Source: GCA-2697345 sp045565015
Lineage (GTDB): Bacteria > Pseudomonadota > Alphaproteobacteria > Rhodobacterales > Rhodobacteraceae
Direction of reading: 5' to 3'
DNA length: 35,803 nt
Assembly (NCBI GenBank): GCA_045565015.1
Contig: JBJLGD010000024.1
Location: forward strand, 1-35,803
The translations under genes and the position numbers were made by a program. Under the pieces are notes generated by a model. It saw nothing but the letters and a program-made list of their open reading frames with translations. It did no database searches and had not been told where the DNA came from. Position 1 is the stretch's first letter, and each line of letters starts with the position of its first letter. Below are positions 16,982 to 24,843 of this stretch, one piece after another.

Positions 16982-17382
16982 TTGGTAGATTAAATCATGT
17001 TGCTATAGCTGTCCCAGATTTAGAAAAGGCCGCAAGTCAATATAGAGAAATTTTAGGGGCTAAGGTCAGCTCTCCCCAGGATGAAATTCCGCATGGCGTG
17101 AGAATAGTTTTTGTGGAATTACCCAATACAAAAATAGAACTACTCCATCCAATTGATGAGCAGAGTCCGATTACCAAATTTTTAGAAAAAAATACCAACG
17201 GAGGAATTCATCATATATGTTATGGGGTTAAAAACATTCTAAAAGCAAAAGATCTACTTCTAAAAAAAGGAGCTAAAGTTTTAGGAAGTGGTGAGCCTAA
17301 ATTAGGTGCGCATGGTAAGCCTGTCCTTTTTTTAAATCCAAAAGATTTTAACGGTACCTTAATAGAGTTGGAGGAGGAATAA
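16978..17382 (+). CDS. mce: Methylmalonyl-CoA epimerase (VOC family)
   Basis: This 134-residue VOC-superfamily protein interconverts (2R)- and (2S)-methylmalonyl-CoA, linking propionyl-CoA carboxylase to methylmalonyl-CoA mutase. It has two glyoxalase-like modules. Metal ligands expected for the family are visible: His7 in LNHVAIAVPDL, Glu in TKIELLHP, His in GGIHHICYGV and the final Glu in TLIELEE. The mutase requires adenosylcobalamin, which fits the presence of cobU elsewhere in the window. It is coupled to aspS by an ATGA overlap and to the DUF1467 gene by TAATG, an order common in alphaproteobacteria. Confidence 0.9.
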   Translation: MIGRLNHVAIAVPDLEKAASQYREILGAKVSSPQDEIPHGVRIVFVELPNTKIELLHPIDEQSPITKFLEKNTNGGIHHICYGVKNILKAKDLLLKKGAKVLGSGEPKLGAHGKPVLFLNPKDFNGTLIELEEE

Positions 17383-17660
17383 TGGGTGTCACTTCAGCGA
17401 TGGTGGTTTTCGCAATAGTTTGGTTTTTGGTCCTTTTTTGTGTTCTGCCACAGAGAATTTTAACTCAGAAAGAAACTGGTAAGATACTTGAAGGGACACC
17501 AAGCTCTGCTCCAGCAGACTTGGACATTAAAAAGAAGTTTCTGTTAACTACTCTTATATCATTTGTTTTATGGTTCTTAATATGTCTTTTAATAATTTTC
17601 GGTTATATCAGCTCTGACACTATGGACCTTTTTAAATATTTTGATCCTAATAACAAATAA
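17382..17660 (+). CDS. DUF1467 family small membrane protein
   Basis: This 92-residue protein has two predicted membrane helices, at about 5-23 (MVVFAIVWFLVLFCVLP) and 53-75 (LLTTLISFVLWFLICLLII), joined by a polar loop. It matches DUF1467, a family I know mainly from alphaproteobacteria, of unknown function, usually encoded just after methylmalonyl-CoA epimerase. Its ATG overlaps the stop codon of the epimerase gene by one base, so it is likely the last gene of the aspS unit. The convergent nitroreductase gene begins to read in only 7 bases further on. Confidence 0.85.
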   Translation: MGVTSAMVVFAIVWFLVLFCVLPQRILTQKETGKILEGTPSSAPADLDIKKKFLLTTLISFVLWFLICLLIIFGYISSDTMDLFKYFDPNNK

Positions 17661-17667
17661 TGAAATA

Positions 17668-18243
17668 TTACTCGTTAAGAAATGTCGTTATGGTTTCGTA
17701 GTTGGGTCGCGGTCGTTCTGGTGGTTGAAAACTTTTAGTACCGATATGAATGTAACCGGCTACAAACTCGTGGCTTTCCAAGTGTAATTCATTCTCCAAA
17801 AATAAGCGATCGCGAGAGGTCCATCCAGTCAACCAAGAAGCTCCCCATCCAGATGCAAGACATGCATTAACAAGCGCGAGACATACTGCTCCAGCGCTTA
17901 AAGTTTGTTCAATTTTTGGGATTTTTTGAGATGATTTTGGAGAAGAAATTACAGCTATGGAAAGAGGAATACTTGCAAAGAAGAAGTCAATTTTACTTTG
18001 TGCTTCCTCTGGAAGATTGAGGTCTATCGCACGTAATCTTGCCTTGTTTGCGAGACGTTTGAGGGCTTTTTTTTGTAAGACTATGAATCTCCATGGCTCT
18101 AATTTTCCATGATCTGGTGATCTCATAGCTGCGGTTAATAGTACCTTAATCTCGTTTTCATTTGGAGCAGGATCTTTCAATGTTTTTGCTGGATGTGACC
18201 TTCTATTTAAAAGGAAGTCTCTAATTATTTGTTCTTTTTCCAT
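17668..18243 (-). CDS. Nitroreductase family protein (YdjA-like)
   Basis: This 191-residue protein belongs to the FMN-dependent nitroreductase superfamily, close to the small YdjA type. The FMN-binding N terminus has RRSHPAKTLKD and AAMRSPDHGKLEPWRFIVL; the middle has SAGAVCLALVNACLASGWGASWLTGW; the end has VAGYIHIGT followed by a proline-rich RPRPNYETI. Members are homodimers with one flavin per subunit; the natural substrate of this group is unknown. A GAGG ribosome site lies 8 bases before the ATG. It follows topA and the 24-codon frame on the same strand, so it may be read through from topA. Confidence 0.87.
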   Translation of the reverse strand: MEKEQIIRDFLLNRRSHPAKTLKDPAPNENEIKVLLTAAMRSPDHGKLEPWRFIVLQKKALKRLANKARLRAIDLNLPEEAQSKIDFFFASIPLSIAVISSPKSSQKIPKIEQTLSAGAVCLALVNACLASGWGASWLTGWTSRDRLFLENELHLESHEFVAGYIHIGTKSFQPPERPRPNYETITTFLNE

Positions 18244-18290
18244 CGTTAAACCTCTTATACTTCTATTTTAAAAGACTTCAGAAAATGAAA

Positions 18291-18365
18291 TTAGATTTTT
18301 GTTACGACTAATAACGTAATAACTATTAAAAATATTATAAATAGAACGAGTAAACCTTTTTTCAT
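18291..18365 (-). CDS. 24-residue single-helix membrane peptide overlapping the topA stop (candidate)
   Basis: This frame begins MKKGLLVLF and ends VVTKI: two lysines, a glycine, then about 18 consecutive hydrophobic residues and a terminal Lys-Ile. That is a plausible one-span membrane peptide with its N terminus in the cytoplasm. Its ATG overlaps the topA TGA in ATGA, the arrangement seen at other coupled genes in this window (coaBC-dut, aspS-mce). Ribosome-site coupling would not need its own Shine-Dalgarno. I do not recognise the family. A hydrophobic frame can arise by chance in AT-rich DNA, so the call rests on the stop-start overlap and the clean helix. Confidence 0.42.
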   Translation of the reverse strand: MKKGLLVLFIIFLIVITLLVVTKI

Positions 18366-20902
18366 TTAGCCTTTTTTTCTATTTTTGTTTTTGGCTTTTT
18401 TCTGGCTTTTCTTTTAGTTTTTGGTTTTTTACTAATTTTTTCGTCAATTAGTTTTATGGCACTTTCTAAGGTAACGTCATTGGGTTCAATATCTTTTGGT
18501 ATAGTTGCATTTATCTTCCCCCATTTAATATATGGTCCATAACGACCATTCATTACTAATACCGTTCCTTTGTGTTCTGGATGTTCACCTAAATCTTTGA
18601 TAGGTTCTCTAGACGGATTTCTAGAAGCAATTTTTTTTGCTAGTTCTTCCATTGCGCGGTTCATACCGATATCAAACACATCCTCAATGTTAGGAATATT
18701 AGCGTAAACTTTATTATGTTTAATGTAAGCTCCATAGGGACCTATAGAAGCTTGAATGATTTCATTGTCATCAGGATGAAAACCAACTTCTCTAGGAAGA
18801 GATAAGAGTTTTAACGCCTTTTCAAGGTCTAATTCTGAAGCCTCCCATGATTTTGGTACTGAAAATCTTGGAGGCTTTTGTAAATCTTCTGAAGCCTCGC
18901 CGCGCTGGACATAGAAGCCATACCTACCTTTAAGTAAAACTATCTGACTTCCGGCGTCTTCACCCAATTTCTTTCCGTCTAGCCCAATGCTATTTTGCTC
19001 GAGATTAGGAGGTCCAAATACTCTCGTAAAACGACACTCTGGATAATTATCACAGCCTATAAAAGCATCGCCAGACCGTGCAGTTTTCATAGATAATCTT
19101 CCTTTTCCGCATTGCGGACAAATTCTGGGGTCGTCGCCGTTTAGAGTACTTGGAAATAGATGAGGCTCCAAAACATCATTTATTTTTTCAAAAACTTCCG
19201 TAATTGATAGGTCTAAGGCTTCTGTTATTGCATTTGAAAAGTTACCCCAAAAACTACTCAGAACTTCTCTGTAACTTCGAGAACCATTAGAGACATCGTC
19301 TAATTCTCCCTCAAGATCTGCTGTAAATTGGTAACCAACATATGTCCTGAAGAAGTTTTCTAGGAAAATAGTAACTAATCTACCTTTATCTTCAGGGAAG
19401 AGTCTATTCTTCTCTTTTCTAACATATTCTCTGTCTTGAATTGTAGTTATTACTGAAGCGTAAGTCGAAGGGCGACCTATACCGAGCTCTTCCATTTTTT
19501 TTACTAGTGTGGCTTCGGTATATCGTGGTTGTGGCTGTGTGAAGTGTTGCTGTGAGGATACAGTATTTTTGTATAAATTGTCTCCTTCGAAAATATTGGG
19601 AAGGCGGTGCTCATCATCCTGCTCTTTTGGTTCATCTATTCCCTCTTGGTAAATCTTTATGAAACCATCGAATACTATTACTTGACCATTTGCCCTTAAA
19701 CCTACTTGATTGTCTTTAGAACTAATTTCTACGGTAGTTTGTTCAAATTTAGCTATTTCCATCTGAGAGGCGAGTGTTCGTTTATAAATAAGATCGTATA
19801 ATTTTTTTTGATCTATATTAGAGATAGTCACTTCTGTGGGGCTTTTAAACATATCTGTGGGTCTAATGCATTCGTGGGCTTCTTGCGCATTCTTTACTTT
19901 ATTTTTGTACATCCGAGGGCTTTTTGGTAAATATTTTTCACCAAACTTGGTCTTTATTGCATCTCGCGCTGCCATTACAGCCTCAGGAGCGATATCAATA
20001 CCATCGGTTCGCATATAAGTTATTAGTCCTACTTCATAAAGTTTTTGAGCTGCTGACATAGTTTGACGGGCGCCAAAGCCAAGTTTCCTACTTGCTTCTT
20101 GCTGCAGTGTAGAGGTCATGAAGGGTGCAGACGGGTTTCTTTTTATTGGTTTAGAAGTAATAGAGTCTACAAATAAGTCTCGACTCTCAACAGCTTGGAC
20201 AGCAATTTCAGCTGCAGCTTGATTCTCTGTACTAAATTTTTCTAATTTCTTTCCACCAAGGCTTACTAACTTAGCATCAAAACTTTTTTTTGACGGATTG
20301 GATAAGTTAGCGTGAATACTCCAATATTCCTTTGGTAAAAAACTTTCGATTTCCATTTCGCGTTCGACTATAAGCCTAAGGCAAACCGACTGTACTCTCC
20401 CAGCAGACTTAGAGCCGGGGAGTCTTCGCCATAACACTGGAGAAAGTTTGAAGCCGTAAAGGCGATCAAGAGCCCGTCTAGCTAAATATGCATCTACTAA
20501 TGGTTGATCTATATTCCTCGGTATATTCATAGCGCTCGTAACACTTGCTTTAGTAATCGCGTTAAAAACAACTCTTTGGACTGGCGTTTTATCAGTGATA
20601 GCTTTACGCTTTTTTAATTCCTCGACCAGATGCCAAGAAATGGCCTCTCCCTCTCTGTCTGGATCAGTTGCTAAGATAAGTGAGTTATCAGTTTTTAGAG
20701 CATCGACAATCGCCTTTACATGTTTTTTACTATCATGGCCGATTTCCCATTCCATAGAAAATTTGTTTTCAGGATCAACTGCACCGTCCCCACGTGAAAG
20801 ATCTCGAACATGCCCGTAAGACGCTAATACAGTAAAATCTTCTCCAAGGTATTGATTTATCGTTTTTGCTTTTGCGGGGGACTCTACGATAACGACTGGC
20901 AT
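18362..20902 (-). CDS. topA: DNA topoisomerase I
   Basis: TopA relaxes negative supercoils through a transient 5'-phosphotyrosine break. The 846-residue protein has the TOPRIM domain with Glu7 (VESPAK) and Asp80/Asp82/Glu84 (ATDPDREGE), and the catalytic tyrosine Tyr296 in LITYMRTDG. One four-cysteine zinc ribbon (CPQCGKG...GCDNYPEC) follows. Three copies of the C-terminal repeat are marked by GRYGFYVQRG, GPYGAYIKHN and GRYGPYIKWG, then a lysine-rich tail of about 25 residues. The repeat architecture is typical of alphaproteobacteria. GAGG lies 6 bases before the ATG. The stop overlaps a 24-codon frame. The frequent neighbour dprA is not upstream. Confidence 0.97.
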   Translation of the reverse strand: MPVVIVESPAKAKTINQYLGEDFTVLASYGHVRDLSRGDGAVDPENKFSMEWEIGHDSKKHVKAIVDALKTDNSLILATDPDREGEAISWHLVEELKKRKAITDKTPVQRVVFNAITKASVTSAMNIPRNIDQPLVDAYLARRALDRLYGFKLSPVLWRRLPGSKSAGRVQSVCLRLIVEREMEIESFLPKEYWSIHANLSNPSKKSFDAKLVSLGGKKLEKFSTENQAAAEIAVQAVESRDLFVDSITSKPIKRNPSAPFMTSTLQQEASRKLGFGARQTMSAAQKLYEVGLITYMRTDGIDIAPEAVMAARDAIKTKFGEKYLPKSPRMYKNKVKNAQEAHECIRPTDMFKSPTEVTISNIDQKKLYDLIYKRTLASQMEIAKFEQTTVEISSKDNQVGLRANGQVIVFDGFIKIYQEGIDEPKEQDDEHRLPNIFEGDNLYKNTVSSQQHFTQPQPRYTEATLVKKMEELGIGRPSTYASVITTIQDREYVRKEKNRLFPEDKGRLVTIFLENFFRTYVGYQFTADLEGELDDVSNGSRSYREVLSSFWGNFSNAITEALDLSITEVFEKINDVLEPHLFPSTLNGDDPRICPQCGKGRLSMKTARSGDAFIGCDNYPECRFTRVFGPPNLEQNSIGLDGKKLGEDAGSQIVLLKGRYGFYVQRGEASEDLQKPPRFSVPKSWEASELDLEKALKLLSLPREVGFHPDDNEIIQASIGPYGAYIKHNKVYANIPNIEDVFDIGMNRAMEELAKKIASRNPSREPIKDLGEHPEHKGTVLVMNGRYGPYIKWGKINATIPKDIEPNDVTLESAIKLIDEKISKKPKTKRKARKKPKTKIEKKAK

Positions 20903-20940
20903 TAATACCTCTACTTACCTAACATACTTAACGGCGTTAC

Positions 20941-20967
20941 ATGCTATTTCCTGAGTGGGTATGTCAA
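20941..20967 (-). promoter_or_regulatory. Probable topA promoter
   Basis: Reading leftward, a perfect -35 TTGACA (20967-20962) is followed after 15 bases by TAGCAT (20946-20941), about 40 bases before the topA ATG. The spacer is short for sigma70, so the exact -10 is uncertain. An A8/T8 tract lies just upstream of the -35. Confidence 0.4.
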
Positions 20968-21157
20968 CAGTTACTCAAAAAAAACTTGAATTTTTTTTAA
21001 TTATATGAACTCAAAGATTAGCTAGTAGGAGTAATTCTGGATAGATCGGCGAACTAATTTTTTCATATTGGAAATAATTTTTCAAAAAAAATTAACAAAG
21101 TCGCGACGGAAATTCGCCACTCATACGTTTAACAGAGGTGTAAAATAATAAATCAAT

Positions 21158-21182
21158 AAAAAAATTACTTATAGTGGTAAGT
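21158..21182 (-). terminator. Weak intrinsic terminator candidate after purK
   Basis: Reading leftward from the purK stop, ACTTA and TAAGT (21182-21178 and 21171-21167) can pair around a 6-base loop and are followed within two bases by seven T residues. The stem is only 5 bp and mostly A:T, so it would be a weak terminator. Confidence 0.28.
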
Positions 21183-21188
21183 GGGAAT

Positions 21189-22253
21189 TCAGGTTTTTTC
21201 TGATAAGTGATTTGCATGGCCCATTTTTCTGTTTGGTCTAATTTCTTCTTTTCCGTATAAATGAATAGCTGTATTGGGTTCTTGCATTAATTTAGATATC
21301 GCTAAAATATCATCACCTATAAGATTTTTCATTGTGACATTTACAAACCTACTTCCGTCTCCTAACGACCAACCAGAAATCGCTCTAATGTGTTGTTCAA
21401 ATTGATCAACGATACAACCGTCCTGAGTCCAGTGCCCTGAATTATGAACTCTTGGGGCTATCTCATTAACAATCAACTTATTTTTAACTACGAAGAGCTC
21501 GACTCCTAAAACCCCGACATAGTTTAGAGCTTCTAATATACTACTAGTTAATAATATAGCATCCGTTATAATCGGCCTAGGTAGTTTGCAGGGTACGACA
21601 GTAGTATCTAATATACCGTTAATGTGGATATTTTCACCTGGGTCAAAACAGGCTATTTGACCATTAGAATTTCTGGCAGCTATTACAGAAATTTCTTTTG
21701 AAAAGTTTACCACACCCTCTAATATAAAGTCTGACCCGGTGAAACTTTCTATTGCTCCAACAACGTCCTTTTTGCTTTCTATTTTGACTTGACCTTTACC
21801 GTCATACCCAAACTTTCTTGTCTTCAAAATGGACGGAGACTGGATGTTTTCTAATGCATTTGTTAATTCCACTCTATTGTCAACCTTGAAGTAGGGTGCG
21901 GTTTTCAAGCCTAAATCATTTAGAAACTCTTTTTCAATAAGCCTGTCTTGTGAGATTTGTAGTGCATGCCTACTTGGTGAAATCTTTACTATTGGCTCAA
22001 TAAAATCTAAGGCTTCTACTGGTACATTCTCAAATTCAAATGTTACTATATCGACTGACTGTGCGAACTGTTTTAGTGCACCGGTATCTTCGTAAGAGGC
22101 TGTCGTAAGCATCGCACTTGTATCACCTGCAGGGGGGGATTCGCTGGGTTCATAAACATGACACTTAAACCCAAGACGCGACGCCGCTACGGACAACATT
22201 CTACCGAGTTGGCCGCCACCTAATATTCCAATTTTTGCGCCTACTGGTAGCAT
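21189..22253 (-). CDS. purK: 5-(carboxyamino)imidazole ribonucleotide synthase
   Basis: PurK uses ATP and bicarbonate to convert AIR to N5-CAIR in purine synthesis. The 354-residue ATP-grasp protein starts with the Rossmann-like GILGGGQLGRMLSVAASRLGF and has the YEPSESPPAG segment. ATP-binding residues are in SILKTRKFGYDGKGQ, and the active-site region VNEIAPRVHNSGHWTQDGC lies near residues 265-285. Length is normal. It begins 6 bases after purE, so the two products, which act in sequence, are made from one transcript. A weak hairpin and T-run follow its stop. Confidence 0.96.
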   Translation of the reverse strand: MLPVGAKIGILGGGQLGRMLSVAASRLGFKCHVYEPSESPPAGDTSAMLTTASYEDTGALKQFAQSVDIVTFEFENVPVEALDFIEPIVKISPSRHALQISQDRLIEKEFLNDLGLKTAPYFKVDNRVELTNALENIQSPSILKTRKFGYDGKGQVKIESKKDVVGAIESFTGSDFILEGVVNFSKEISVIAARNSNGQIACFDPGENIHINGILDTTVVPCKLPRPIITDAILLTSSILEALNYVGVLGVELFVVKNKLIVNEIAPRVHNSGHWTQDGCIVDQFEQHIRAISGWSLGDGSRFVNVTMKNLIGDDILAISKLMQEPNTAIHLYGKEEIRPNRKMGHANHLSEKT

Positions 22254-22259
22254 TTTAGG

Positions 22260-22745
22260 TTAATCTCTTGGATTTTCGTTTACTGATGCTGACATTTTTT
22301 TTCGCCAACTGTCGAGACTTAGACCAATTTTTTCATTTTCCAAAGCCAGAATGCTTGCGGCTAGGAGCGCTGCATTACTAGCGCCAGCACTTCCTATCGC
22401 CATTGTTGCTACTGGATAACCCTTTGGCATCTGCAGAATTGAGTACAGACTATCTATTCCTGATAAAGCTTTGGTTGGAATCGGAACGCCGATAACAGGG
22501 ATGATCGTCTTTGAAGCCATCATGCCCGGAAGATGAGCAGCTCCACCTGCTCCAGCTATAATAATCGAAATCCCTCTATCGATCGCGGTACTACCATATT
22601 CCCATAAGCGATCGGGTGTTCGATGTGCCGATACAATCTTTGTTTCATAAGATACACCCAGTTCGTCGAGTAGGACTGACGATTCTTTCATTATTGACCA
22701 GTCTGATTGACTGCCCATAATAATACCGACTTTACAATTTACCAT
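22260..22745 (-). CDS. purE: 5-(carboxyamino)imidazole ribonucleotide mutase
   Basis: PurE moves the carboxyl group of N5-CAIR to give CAIR, directly after PurK. The protein of about 161 residues shows the class I signature: VGIIMGSQSDW, SAHRTPDRLWEYG with the catalytic-site His, and IIAGAGGAAHLPGMMAS, ending in GSAGASNAALLAA. The ATG at 22745 was taken as the start because MVNCKVGIIMGS gives the usual short N terminus; an upstream TTG at 22757 would add four residues. It lies 50 bases after the DUF465 gene and 6 bases before purK on the same strand. Confidence 0.95.
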   Translation of the reverse strand: MVNCKVGIIMGSQSDWSIMKESSVLLDELGVSYETKIVSAHRTPDRLWEYGSTAIDRGISIIIAGAGGAAHLPGMMASKTIIPVIGVPIPTKALSGIDSLYSILQMPKGYPVATMAIGSAGASNAALLAASILALENEKIGLSLDSWRKKMSASVNENPRD

Positions 22746-22795
22746 ATTTACTCGCAATTTTATCTTACTAAGACTCTTATAAATACATATTGAAA

Positions 22796-22996
22796 TTACG
22801 CAATAATATCTGGAGTTAGCTTATCTTTTAAACGTTTAATTTCGTCTTTTACCTTTAGTTTTTCTTTTTTAAGACGTCTAACTGAGAGTTGATCGGATGT
22901 GTTTATCTTATTCAACGCTTCTATTGCTAAGTCCAGATCCCCATGATTTTGCTTTAGACCGTTTAACCGGACGTGAAGCATTTCTTTTGGGCTCAT
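22796..22996 (-). CDS. DUF465 (YdcH-like) small coiled-coil protein
   Basis: This 66-residue, highly charged helical protein matches the DUF465/YdcH family: MSPKEMLHVRLNGLKQNHGD, LDLAIEAL, and RRLKKEKLKVKDEIKRLKD. The C-terminal half should form a short coiled coil. Function is unknown. The ATG at 22996 was chosen because the conserved domain starts there. The frame stays open to 23062, but the extra 22 residues are rich in Cys and Tyr and do not resemble the family. No good Shine-Dalgarno site precedes the chosen ATG. It sits between the sulfate-activation gene and purE on the same strand. Confidence 0.83.
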   Translation of the reverse strand: MSPKEMLHVRLNGLKQNHGDLDLAIEALNKINTSDQLSVRRLKKEKLKVKDEIKRLKDKLTPDIIA

Positions 22997-23072
22997 TGTA
23001 TCAGACAAAAAACATACCGCATAATAACCTATTCTACCTAAACAGCATATCATGTAATTCACATTTTTGATA

Positions 23073-24782
23073 TCAAATTTTTACTAAATTTAACTTTTTT
23101 AACTTTAGGATTATTTTTTGGGCACAATTTTCCACACTAATATTTTCTGTTTCTATGCGAAGCTCAGGCTCTTTGGGGCATTCATACGGATCAGAAATTC
23201 CTGTGAATTCCTTTATTTTACCCTCTCGAGCAAGTTTATATAACCCTTTGCGATCACGTCTCTCACATTCCTCCAAGCTGGTTGCAATATGTACTTCTAT
23301 AAAGGTGCCCCATTTTTCGATATCATCTCTTACGAGTTTACGCGTCCTAGAATATGGAGCTATTGGAGCACAAATAGCTATACCACCATTTTTAGTTATC
23401 TCTGAAGCTACATACCCAATTCTACGGATATTGATATCTCTATGTTCTTTCGAGAACCCTAGCTCAGAAGATAAGTTTTTTCTGACTATATCCCCGTCTA
23501 ATAGTGTAACGGGTCTTCCACCTAACTCCATTAACTTCGTCATAATAACGTTTGCTATGGTAGACTTTCCAGAACCTGAAAGTCCTGTGAAGAAAATTGT
23601 GAATCCCTGTGAGGATTTAGGCGGCCTTGCTTTTTTGAGTTCAGTTACTACTTCTGGAAAACTGAACCAGGCAGGGATATTTAGGCCTTCGTCTAATCTC
23701 CTTCGCAATTCAGTGCCGGAGATATTAAGCGTGGTTAAACTTTTATTGGAAATTTCGTCTAATGGTTCGTATTTGTCTAGTTCTTTTACATAAACCATCT
23801 GTCTGAAATCAACCATTTCAATACCCATTTCTTCTTGATGCATCTTGAAAAGAGTTTGTGCGTCATAGGGCCCATAGAATGGTTCGTTTTTGCTATTTAG
23901 ACCTGGCCATGCATGGTCTCGCCCTATAATAATATGCGAACACCCGTGGTTCTTTCGTATTAACCCATGCCACAAGGCTTCCCTCGGTCCAGCCATACGC
24001 ATGGCTAAGTTTAGTAATGATAGTTCGGTTGTAGATTTTGGATAGTATTCTAGAATTGCTTTATAACAACGCACCCTGGTATAGTGATCTATATCTCCTG
24101 GTTTAGTCATCCCCACTACAGGATGAATTAGCAAATTTGCATCCACATTTTTTGCGGCTCTGAAAGTTAACTCTTGATGAGCTCGATGAAGGGGGTTTCT
24201 TGTTTGGAATGCGACAACTTTTTTCCAACCCATTCTTAAAAAATATTTTTTTAGTTCATTGGGTGAGTGTCTCAAGTTATTAAAATCGTAATGTATTGAA
24301 GGTTTTAAACCGCAAATAGGGCCTCCTAAGTAAAAATCTCCCGCGGTATTGAATAAATAATCAACACTGGGATGTTTTAAATCATCTGTCCCAAATACTT
24401 TTTTTGCCTCATTTTTTTTATTTGGTGCCCAGTTATCTGTTACAGTCAATATAGCTAATATATTACCTTCTTCATCACGAAGTGAAATTTGTTCATTTGG
24501 GTGTATCCCCTTTGAAAAGGTCTCATCGACATCTAGCGTTATGGGTATTGGCCACAATGAACCGTTACCAAGACGCATTTCTTCTAGGACTTTCTCATAA
24601 TCTTGCTTAGATAAAAAACCTGTTAACGGGAAAAATCCACCATTCATTAAAAGTTCTAAATCACAGATCTGTCTTTTAGTTAAATCCCAACTTTTTAAAT
24701 TGGTAGCTTGTAGTTTCAGTTCATTCTCAGTCGTAGTTGTGCTAAAAAGTTCCGGGACAGGTTTCAGATTGTCGGGAGTCAA
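23073..24782 (-). CDS. Bifunctional sulfate adenylyltransferase / adenylylsulfate kinase
   Basis: The two fused enzymes activate sulfate: ATP sulfurylase forms APS and APS kinase phosphorylates it to PAPS. In the 569-residue protein the sulfurylase (about 1-385) has FQTRNPLHRAH (192-202) and GRDHAWPG (287-294), the active-site motifs of the single-chain (Met3-like) type. The kinase (about 393-569) has an intact P-loop GLSGSGKST (400-408), LLDGDIVRKNL and the APIAPYSRTRK loop, so it should be active, unlike the degenerate kinase domain of fungal enzymes. Such fusions are common in alphaproteobacteria. No sulfate permease or reductase gene is nearby. It lies 55 bases after trxB on the same strand; thioredoxin is an electron donor for PAPS reductase, which makes the adjacency sensible. 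Confidence 0.95.
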   Translation of the reverse strand: MTPDNLKPVPELFSTTTTENELKLQATNLKSWDLTKRQICDLELLMNGGFFPLTGFLSKQDYEKVLEEMRLGNGSLWPIPITLDVDETFSKGIHPNEQISLRDEEGNILAILTVTDNWAPNKKNEAKKVFGTDDLKHPSVDYLFNTAGDFYLGGPICGLKPSIHYDFNNLRHSPNELKKYFLRMGWKKVVAFQTRNPLHRAHQELTFRAAKNVDANLLIHPVVGMTKPGDIDHYTRVRCYKAILEYYPKSTTELSLLNLAMRMAGPREALWHGLIRKNHGCSHIIIGRDHAWPGLNSKNEPFYGPYDAQTLFKMHQEEMGIEMVDFRQMVYVKELDKYEPLDEISNKSLTTLNISGTELRRRLDEGLNIPAWFSFPEVVTELKKARPPKSSQGFTIFFTGLSGSGKSTIANVIMTKLMELGGRPVTLLDGDIVRKNLSSELGFSKEHRDINIRRIGYVASEITKNGGIAICAPIAPYSRTRKLVRDDIEKWGTFIEVHIATSLEECERRDRKGLYKLAREGKIKEFTGISDPYECPKEPELRIETENISVENCAQKIILKLKKLNLVKI

Positions 24783-24843
24783 AATAATATACCTTCTTAA
24801 TTTTTTAATTTTAAATTAGAGACACGTAGTTTTTAAAATTTTC

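Noticed and set aside
20960..21007. 15-codon frame starting ATG TCA ACA in the topA-purK gap
   Set aside because: Very short, made mostly of the A8/T8 tract, with no ribosome site.
22997..23062. 22-residue Cys/Tyr-rich N-terminal extension of the DUF465 protein
   Set aside because: DUF465 proteins begin at the MSPKEML-type start; the extension does not resemble the family and overlaps the likely promoter region.
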